NCBI GenBank assembly: GCA_003176075.1
Contig: PSRN01000070.1
Coordinates: forward strand, 1-11,269
Length of the DNA stretch: 11,269 bases
DNA from: Bdellovibrio sp.
GTDB lineage: Bacteria > Bdellovibrionota > Bdellovibrionia > Bdellovibrionales > Bdellovibrionaceae
Direction: 5' to 3'
Below the pieces are notes generated by a model. The model was not told the DNA's origin. It saw only the letters and a program-made list of their open reading frames with translations, and did not search any database. Made by a program: the position numbers and the translations under genes. The number at the start of each line of letters is the position of its first letter. The stretch's first letter is position 1. Of the stretch, positions 6,585 through 11,269 are shown piece by piece.

Positions 6585-7347
6585 GGGAAGCCTCCTTTGA
6601 AGCTGGACGATTCCATTCCGGATTTTCAGTAAAGTCAAAAGCATGAGCGTTAATTCCCATGACCCAAGACCGATATTCAGAATAGATTTCCTCGATGGGT
6701 TTCGGTTGGACGACCGGTCCGACATGAATAATCAAATGGCCTGGCTTGGGGATCAACGCGCCCTTCGGCCAGAGTTCGGCGTTGCCTTGACAGTAAAGAA
6801 ATAGGATCGGCGTTTTTGTTCGCTCCGCGAAGATGCTCACGCCCCGCTTGAAATCGTGAATTTTGCCGTCTTTGCTGCGGGTGCCTTCGGGGAAAAAAAT
6901 CAGCCACATGCGATCCAGTTCACTGAGCAGCGTGGTGATCAACCGGAGGGCTTCGCCTCTTTTGTCTTTCCGATCGATGGGAATGGCGCCCAAACAATGC
7001 TGCGAAAAAAAAGTAAACAAAGGATTGGAGAAAAAATAATCCTTCGCCGCGGCGATGTAGAGGTGGATCCAGTATCGGGCGGGAATGGAAGCGGCAATGG
7101 AGACCGCATCCAAATGGCTGGCGTGATTGGAAATGATCAGAAGCCGCGGGTATTCGGCATAAATCTTTCCGTAGCTGCCACGCACTTCCAACCGCACATA
7201 AACGGTAAACGCGATTTTGAGGGCGATGGCCCAAAGGGCCCGAACGGTCATCGACATCCAATCGATGTTCCTTGTGAACAGAGGCAAGTGCTTCAGATGG
7301 GTGGGCAACTTGGTCCACTGTTCGTTGTCGTAATTCCAATCTTTCAT
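6463..7347 (-). CDS. PlsC-type 1-acyl-sn-glycerol-3-phosphate acyltransferase
   Basis: Product 294 residues. Motif I is NHASHLD (74-80, H75 and D80 the catalytic pair), motif II GAIPIDR (120-126), motif III FPEGTRS (152-158). These define the PlsC family, which moves an acyl chain onto lysophosphatidate at the inner membrane face to make phosphatidate. A hydrophobic segment at about 38-51 should anchor it. The start, ATG 7347, overlaps the stop of the CDP-diacylglycerol synthase gene in an ATGA; a longer frame to 7548 is only the shadow of that gene. From about residue 255 there is an unusual S/E/P/G-rich tail coded by a hexanucleotide repeat that is shared, in another frame, with the start of the MBL gene. 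The tail lies outside the catalytic domain and may be dispensable. The neighbouring cdsA-like gene uses phosphatidate, its expected product. Confidence 0.88.
   Translation of the reverse strand: MKDWNYDNEQWTKLPTHLKHLPLFTRNIDWMSMTVRALWAIALKIAFTVYVRLEVRGSYGKIYAEYPRLLIISNHASHLDAVSIAASIPARYWIHLYIAAAKDYFFSNPLFTFFSQHCLGAIPIDRKDKRGEALRLITTLLSELDRMWLIFFPEGTRSKDGKIHDFKRGVSIFAERTKTPILFLYCQGNAELWPKGALIPKPGHLIIHVGPVVQPKPIEEIYSEYRSWVMGINAHAFDFTENPEWNRPASKEASHGHANSESGPESASASEPEPQPEPESQSGSGSVSGSKEIT
6477..6575 (-). repeat. Degenerate hexanucleotide repeat translated in two frames
   Basis: About 16 imperfect units of the form NNY-CAG (for example AATCAG, CATCAG, GTTCAG) run on the minus strand. One frame gives the acyltransferase tail (S-E-S-G-P-E and S-G-S-G-S-V pattern), the other the MBL N-terminus (Q-N-Q-D-Q-N and V-Q-V-Q-F-Q pattern). 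Because the unit is a multiple of three, changes in copy number keep both frames open. Confidence 0.85.
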
Positions 7348-8264
7348 GACGAAGCGCCCGTCAGATAAAGCATGACGTAGTAATAGATGGGGGCCACGAA
7401 AATCAGCCGGTCCATGCGATGAAGGTAATCGCCCCTCCCCAGAATAAAAGGCCCCATGACGCGAATGCCGGCGTCCCTCCGGATCACCGTCATCACCAGA
7501 TCCCCCAGCAAGCCGCCGAAAGAAGCGACCAAGCCGGAGGTGAGCCAATAAACTTCAGATTCGTCCGGCAGCAGGTACCGCATCAAGAACGCCAGGGCCA
7601 GGGTCAGGGCGGCCGCGATCAGCGTCGACTCAAGGGACCTTTTGGTGTCGATTCGGTCAAACAAAGTCACTCGACCAACATATCTGGAGATGGCCAGGTT
7701 GGTGTTATCACAAAACTCCGTCAGAATAACCAGGTACATCACTTGATAAATTCCCTTGGGGAATTTCATGATGAGTCCCAGGTGCATGAAGGACCAACCC
7801 AAGAACACAAAGGCCAGATTGGTCAGCGAAAGATATTGAATCATTCGTTTATAATTGTTCCGCAGCAAGGGGACCAGACAGATGGTCCCCAGCATGATCA
7901 TCGGCAGAAGATTGTAAAGGTCGATCCGGTTGCCGTGAATGGCCAACCCCAAGCAAAGAATCCCGGCGTAGGAAAGCAGCACGAAGTAGCTCCGGTGAAA
8001 CATGCCCATCAACTGAAAGAAAACCTTGGTCCCAAGAATCGCCAAGCCAACAATGATCAGAAGCGGAAAGGGCTCTGGCAGGCCAAAAAGGGCCAACAGA
8101 ATCGGCGCGACGAACAGCCAACTCTTAATGCTCGCCCAGGACACCACGAAATAATAAGATCTTTGTCGGAGGAAATAGACAACCAAACCGGAAAAAAACA
8201 ATAGACCCAGAACCCATGCCACCGTCTGTTGATAGACGATCGTCGACCACGCCCCTCCGTTCAT
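7344..8264 (-). CDS. CdsA-like phosphatidate cytidylyltransferase, divergent
   Basis: A 306-residue polytopic membrane protein with about eight hydrophobic segments (for example 14-32, 48-62, 67-83, 92-108, 118-134, 175-185, 212-231, 287-303). It has the CdsA layout: acidic motif LTEFCDNTN (181-189) near a YVGR, then GGLLGDLVMTVIRRDAGIR (250-268) and MDRLIFVAP (284-292). The LTE-x-x-D variant suggests the YnbB-like branch rather than the housekeeping enzyme. The expected reaction is CTP plus phosphatidate to CDP-diacylglycerol. The normally conserved K-D after the KR-x4 stretch is R-V here, HGG is RGD, and DR-x-D is HR-x-D, so either substrate or activity may be altered. The start, ATG 8264, has GGAGGGG seven bases upstream. 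The stop overlaps the plsC start by 4 bp. Confidence 0.8.
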   Translation of the reverse strand: MNGGAWSTIVYQQTVAWVLGLLFFSGLVVYFLRQRSYYFVVSWASIKSWLFVAPILLALFGLPEPFPLLIIVGLAILGTKVFFQLMGMFHRSYFVLLSYAGILCLGLAIHGNRIDLYNLLPMIMLGTICLVPLLRNNYKRMIQYLSLTNLAFVFLGWSFMHLGLIMKFPKGIYQVMYLVILTEFCDNTNLAISRYVGRVTLFDRIDTKRSLESTLIAAALTLALAFLMRYLLPDESEVYWLTSGLVASFGGLLGDLVMTVIRRDAGIRVMGPFILGRGDYLHRMDRLIFVAPIYYYVMLYLTGASS

Positions 8265-8281
8265 CCCGCCCCTCCGTTCAT
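8248..8281 (-). repeat. 17-bp tandem duplication at the regulator/cdsA junction
   Basis: On the minus strand ATGAACGGAGGGGCGGG (8281-8265) is followed at once by ATGAACGGAGGGGCGTG (8264-8248), 16 of 17 bases identical. A weaker third copy, GGGATCAGCGGAGGGGC, lies just upstream in the regulator gene (8304-8288). Each copy carries a GGAGGGG Shine-Dalgarno core. Confidence 0.85.
8261..8281 (-). promoter_or_regulatory. Six-codon mini-ORF linking regulator stop to cdsA start
   Basis: ATG (8281-8279) overlaps the regulator's TGA as ATGA. It reads MNGGAG and ends at a TGA (8263-8261) that overlaps the ATG of the cdsA-like gene, again as ATGA. It was created by the 17-bp duplication and has the geometry of a translational-coupling relay. 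Function is inferred. Confidence 0.45.
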
Positions 8282-9636
8282 TGAGTGGCCCCTCCGCTGA
8301 TCCCACCAATTCCGTAATCCTTCATTTTCTTATAAAAACTGCTCCGTGAAATCTTCAGGAGGCCGGCGGCTTGGTCCACGTCACTGTTGGTTCGGTCGAG
8401 GGCGTTGGACAACAGCTGTTTTTCAAAATTACCAATAAGGTCTGGCAACCCCCGCTCGAGTTGAAAGCTGACGGCCGTCTGAATGTCTTCCGTGGGCAGC
8501 AAGGATCTTACGTCTTGCGGCCGGATGACGGGGAGCGGGGACGTCAAGGAGAGTTGCTCGCAAATTCGCTTGAGTTCACGCACGTTGCCCGGAAACGGGT
8601 AGCTTTTGAGGACCTCCAGGGCTTGCTCGGCGAAGATTTTTCTTCTCGCCGAGCTTTCCTTCGACAGAAAATACTTGCACAACTCAGCGAGATCTTCCGT
8701 TCGTTCACGCAAGGGCGGAAGCACAATTTTTTTGCCCGAAAGGCGAAACATCAGGTCTTCGCGAAACTTTCCTTTTTTGACGAGTTCGATCAGCGATTTG
8801 TTGCTGGCCGCAATCACCCTGACCTTGAGGTAGATCGGCTCCTTCGCGCCCACCCGCCGGATCTCTCCCGATTCCAGGAAGCGCAGGAGTTTGGCCTGCT
8901 GGGACAGGGGCAAGGCCTCAATTTCATCGAGAAAAAGGTCCCCCCCGTTCGCTGCTTCGGTGAGGCCGATCTTTAGCGCATCGGCTCCCGTGAAAGCCCC
9001 CCTGACGTGCCCAAAAAGTTCTGACTCAAATAGGTTGTCGGGAATGGCTCCTAAATTTAAGGATATCAAAGGGCGACCGTTCTCTTGCGTGTTGAGCAAG
9101 CTGGCGACGACCTCCTTGCCGGTTCCCGTTTCACCTTCAATCAGGATCGGACCCCGCTCGCCGCGCAGGCCGGAAATGCCAAGCATCACTTGCTGACTGG
9201 CTTTGGAACTGCCGATCCACATGTGGGCGATTCGTCCGCACCTTTCGTCGGATTGACGGATCAGCCAAAGGGCCTCAACCTTGTCGATGATGGACTGGAC
9301 TTCCTCGGGCATCAAGGGCTTGGCCAAAAAGCGCCGTGCTCCAGCCGCCAACGCCTTTTCCATGAGGTCCATGGTGAGATCTCCCGACATGCCAAAGATT
9401 TCAACAAGGGGGAATTGCTCTCGAATCGCGCGGATGGAGGCCAACCCTTCAGCGGCTGATGTGTTCTTGGTGAGATGCATATCAACAAAAGCGGCGTGGA
9501 AAAAACTGTTCGTAGGAACCTGACCGACTCCCCGTATGGAAGTGGCTTTCCAATTTTTTGGCAGGATCATCTTGATCGCCTGGTGAATCAGGTCGTCATC
9601 ATCAACGATCAATATGTTTCTTTGTGGCTCTGCCAT
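8278..9636 (-). CDS. NtrC-family sigma-54-dependent response regulator
   Basis: The start is ATG 9636, with GGGGAG five bases upstream; a longer frame to 9696 lacks one. Product 452 residues with three domains. Residues 1-125 are a receiver with acidic pocket D12-D15, phospho-acceptor D52 (FVDMHL), S84 and K106 (AKPL). Residues 138-380 are the AAA+ domain with Walker A GETGTGKE (168-175), the sigma-54-contacting GAFTGA loop (213-218), Walker B LFLDEIE (234-240), and candidate arginine fingers R292/R298 in FREDLMFRLS. Residues 400-442 are a Fis-type helix-turn-helix (DQAAGLLKISRSSFYKKMKD). All key residues are intact, so it should activate sigma-54 promoters after phosphorylation. No sensor kinase is encoded in the window. 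It is the first gene of a lipid-synthesis operon. I see no sigma-54 promoter in front of it, so its targets may lie elsewhere. Confidence 0.92.
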   Translation of the reverse strand: MAEPQRNILIVDDDDLIHQAIKMILPKNWKATSIRGVGQVPTNSFFHAAFVDMHLTKNTSAAEGLASIRAIREQFPLVEIFGMSGDLTMDLMEKALAAGARRFLAKPLMPEEVQSIIDKVEALWLIRQSDERCGRIAHMWIGSSKASQQVMLGISGLRGERGPILIEGETGTGKEVVASLLNTQENGRPLISLNLGAIPDNLFESELFGHVRGAFTGADALKIGLTEAANGGDLFLDEIEALPLSQQAKLLRFLESGEIRRVGAKEPIYLKVRVIAASNKSLIELVKKGKFREDLMFRLSGKKIVLPPLRERTEDLAELCKYFLSKESSARRKIFAEQALEVLKSYPFPGNVRELKRICEQLSLTSPLPVIRPQDVRSLLPTEDIQTAVSFQLERGLPDLIGNFEKQLLSNALDRTNSDVDQAAGLLKISRSSFYKKMKDYGIGGISGGATQ

Positions 9637-9667
9637 AAGCTCCCCGTTTGGATGGCTAGTGGTGGAA

Positions 9668-9696
9668 GCTATTGCAGCAAGATAGAAACTTGTCAA
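9668..9696 (-). promoter_or_regulatory. Candidate promoter of the regulator-lipid operon
   Basis: In the 88-bp divergent gap, the minus strand has a perfect TTGACA (9696-9691) followed after 17 bases by AATAGC (9673-9668), a poor -10 (three of six). The strong -35 with a weak -10 would suit an activator-assisted promoter. The GC-rich inverted repeat GCCGCC..GGCGGC lies just upstream, towards serA, at about 9699-9713. Confidence 0.3.
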
Positions 9697-9724
9697 CGGC
9701 CGCCCCGGCGGCGATGATCTTGGT

Positions 9725-10969
9725 ATGAAAAAATCTTATCGGATTCTCTTGTTAGAAAATATTCACCCGGTGGCGCAAGAACAGCTTCAGCTGCAGGGCT
9801 TTCAGGTGGATCGTCGGTTGGATTCGCCCGCCAGTGAAGAACTTCGCGGACTTTTGCGCGGCTACGACCTTTTGGGTATTCGCTCAAAGACTGAAATTCG
9901 GGCGCCACTGCTGGAAGAGGCCAGGCATCTTCTGGGCATCGGTTGCTTTTGCATCGGCACCAATCAAGTCGACCTGACGCCTGCCAAGGAATTGGGAATT
10001 CCGGTGTTCAACGCCCCTTACAGCAACACCCGCAGCGTGGCCGAGTTGGTGATCGCCGAGCTCGTGGCGCTGTCCCGCCAGCTGGGGGATCGCAACCTTC
10101 AGGCGCACCAGGGGGGATGGCTCAAATCCGCCGACGGAGCCCGCGAGGTCCGTGGCAAAACTCTTGGCATCGTGGGTTACGGTCACATCGGCACGCAAGT
10201 GAGCATTCTGGCTGAGGCGATGGGTTTGAAAGTGATCTACTTTGATATCGTCAAGAAACTCCCTCTCGGCAACGCCGCTCCCTGTGCTCATTTACAGGAC
10301 CTGCTTTCGCGATCTGATTTTGTAACCCTCCACGTCCCTGAGACGCCGCAAACCAAAGACATGATGAGCGAGCGCGAATTTCGCAAAATGAAGAAAGGGA
10401 GCTTCTTGCTCAACCTCTCCCGCGGCACGGTTGTCGTGATCGGCGATCTGGTTCGTGCCCTTAAAGAGAAGCACCTGGCGGGTTGCGCGATCGACGTCTT
10501 TCCGGTCGAGCCCTCCTCGAACAAGGAAAAATTCGTGAGTCCCTTGCAAGGCCTGCCCAACGTCATTCTCACGCCCCACGTCGGAGGCAGCACTGAAGAA
10601 GCTCAGTCCGCCATTGGCTTGGAAGTCGCCGAAAGTTTCACCCGGTTCTTGAAGACGGGTTCCACTTCGGCCTCAGTCAATTTTCCCCATGTGGATTTGC
10701 CGCTGACCCCGAACGCGGATCGCATTGTGAATGTTCACCGCAACGAGCCTGGAGTGCTGGGGGAAATCAATTCGCTCGTCTCAAAAAACGGCGCTAATAT
10801 TCTGGCGCAGCAGCTTTCGACAGACTCTAAAGTGGGATACCTGATTATGGAGGTGGAGCGGGCCGAGGCGGAAGCTCTGTCTACGGATATTGGCAAGTTG
10901 TCGCGCTCGATCCGCACGCGCCTGATTAGCCACTTGGATCAGCAAAGTGCGGCGACCTGGGCGACCTAA
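9725..10969 (+). CDS. serA: D-3-phosphoglycerate dehydrogenase
   Basis: Oxidises 3-phosphoglycerate to 3-phosphohydroxypyruvate with NAD, the first step of serine synthesis, in the cytoplasm. The 414-residue product matches the E. coli-type enzyme (410 residues) along its length: CFCIGTNQVDL (74-84), FNAPYSNTRSVAELVI (95-110), nucleotide-binding GYGHIG (151-156) with acidic D174 after the second strand, catalytic R233 (LSRG), E262 (PVEP) and H285 (TPHVGGST). The C-terminal ACT domain (about 333-405) retains H338, N340 (VHRNEPGVL) and N358 (GANI), the positions that bind the feedback inhibitor serine in E. coli, so allosteric control is probably kept. The ATG at 9725 lacks a clear Shine-Dalgarno. 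It is transcribed divergently from the lipid operon and appears monocistronic. Confidence 0.95.
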   Translation: MKKSYRILLLENIHPVAQEQLQLQGFQVDRRLDSPASEELRGLLRGYDLLGIRSKTEIRAPLLEEARHLLGIGCFCIGTNQVDLTPAKELGIPVFNAPYSNTRSVAELVIAELVALSRQLGDRNLQAHQGGWLKSADGAREVRGKTLGIVGYGHIGTQVSILAEAMGLKVIYFDIVKKLPLGNAAPCAHLQDLLSRSDFVTLHVPETPQTKDMMSEREFRKMKKGSFLLNLSRGTVVVIGDLVRALKEKHLAGCAIDVFPVEPSSNKEKFVSPLQGLPNVILTPHVGGSTEEAQSAIGLEVAESFTRFLKTGSTSASVNFPHVDLPLTPNADRIVNVHRNEPGVLGEINSLVSKNGANILAQQLSTDSKVGYLIMEVERAEAEALSTDIGKLSRSIRTRLISHLDQQSAATWAT

Positions 10970-10984
10970 GGGTCCGTTGACCCT
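10969..10984 (+). terminator. Short hairpin at the serA stop codon
   Basis: AGGGTC-CGTT-GACCCT forms a six-base-pair stem with a four-base loop beginning at the last base of the serA stop. No T-run follows, so it is a weak candidate for an intrinsic terminator; it could instead stabilise the 3' end. Confidence 0.35.
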
Positions 10985-11116
10985 AAGAGTACATCTAAGA
11001 ACAATGGCAACTGGTTAAGGAAAATGGGACCAAGTCAGCCACAGCCATAGCATTAGCTGCGGAGACGGCTTCAGTTCAGCCCGAACGTTTTCTTGAGTGA
11101 TCTGAAAGTCCGTTAA
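10985..11116. other. Region after serA with no confident gene
   Basis: One plus frame (10999-11100) gives 33 codons, starting EQWQLVKENGTKSATAIALA and ending PERFLE, with no start codon. The composition looks protein-like and faintly recalls the N-terminus of IS66-type accessory protein (a W-x-x-L/V ... S-G-x-S-x-x-x-F pattern), but the match is too weak to name. Nothing else is seen here. Confidence 0.25.
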
Positions 11117-11122
11117 TAATGA

Positions 11123-11211
11123 CAGACATCCTGTCTGGTGTGGGGCTCTGCCCCACACCCCGTACCCGCTGACATCATGTCAGCGGGTCCAAGGCATTTT
11201 TGGCTTCGCCA
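11123..11211 (+). repeat. Cluster of four consecutive hairpins with three-base loops
   Basis: In order: CAGACA-TCC-TGTCTG (11123-11137); GGTGTGGGGC-TCT-GCCCCACACC (11137-11159, a 10-bp stem sharing one base with the first); an 11-bp stem, arms ACCCGCTGACA and TGTCAGCGGGT, around TCA (11164-11188); and TGGC-TTC-GCCA (11201-11211). All stems are perfect. No T-tract follows the long ones, so this is not an ordinary terminator. It could be a REP-like or mobile-element end structure, or a structured RNA. The window ends 58 bases later with no gene identified. Confidence 0.7.
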
Positions 11212-11269
11212 CTATATTCTGTCCATCACCCGGTACGGATAAAGTCCGGAAGTTCGACAATTTTTTGGA

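Noticed and set aside
7419..8204. Long plus-strand reading frame (261 codons)
   Set aside because: It is antisense to the cdsA-like membrane protein, rich in Q/H/G as expected from reversed hydrophobic codons, and has no recognisable domain.
8371..8976. Plus-strand frame of 201 codons
   Set aside because: Antisense to the AAA+ domain of the NtrC-type regulator, which has all its motifs in the minus frame.
9650..9690. Possible sigma-54 promoter (TGG...TTGC) towards serA
   Set aside because: The GG to GC spacing is 8 or 11 bases, not the required 10, so it does not meet the -24/-12 rule.

Overview
The window reads as two blocks. GC content is moderate, and the gene styles suggest a Gram-negative bacterium. 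The secreted hydrolase, the integrase type and the IS remnants feel like the Bdellovibrionota/deltaproteobacterial area, but that placement is a guess from protein character, not a measurement.

Block 1 (about 1-5560) is an accessory region full of decayed mobile DNA. It begins with the C-terminal half of a PDZ protein (minus strand), cut off by a frameshifted IS3-type insertion-sequence remnant. Then comes an exported protein of unknown function (1025-1858, minus), a small relic of an IS6-family transposase (about 2113-2372), and a secreted SGNH/GDSL-hydrolase-like protein (2386-3753, minus) with its own promoter. A broken small gene (4134-4501) follows. Next is an intact tRNA-Arg(TCT) with encoded CCA (4582-4658, minus). 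Immediately upstream of the tRNA on the same strand sit an N-terminally truncated tyrosine recombinase, a degenerate copy of the 5' half of the same tRNA (5376-5412), and the stump of a second, related recombinase. This is the footprint of repeated integration at a tRNA gene, in the less common 5'-half configuration.

Block 2 (5598-9636, minus strand) is a compact four-gene operon read from right to left: an NtrC-type response regulator (receiver, sigma-54 AAA+ domain, Fis-like HTH), a divergent CdsA-like CDP-diacylglycerol synthase, a PlsC-type acyltransferase, and a metallo-beta-lactamase-fold hydrolase. Every junction is translationally linked. The first has a 17-bp tandem duplication that creates a six-codon mini-ORF bridging stop and start. 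The second is a 4-bp ATGA overlap. The third is a 122-bp overlap in which a hexanucleotide repeat is translated in two frames. The gene content points to phospholipid synthesis or remodelling controlled by a regulator that is part of the same transcription unit.

Divergent from the operon is serA (9725-10969, plus), the E. coli-type D-3-phosphoglycerate dehydrogenase, with its catalytic residues and serine-sensing ACT residues preserved. The last 300 bases contain no convincing gene. They hold a hairpin at the serA stop and then a row of near-perfect inverted repeats, each with a three-base loop.
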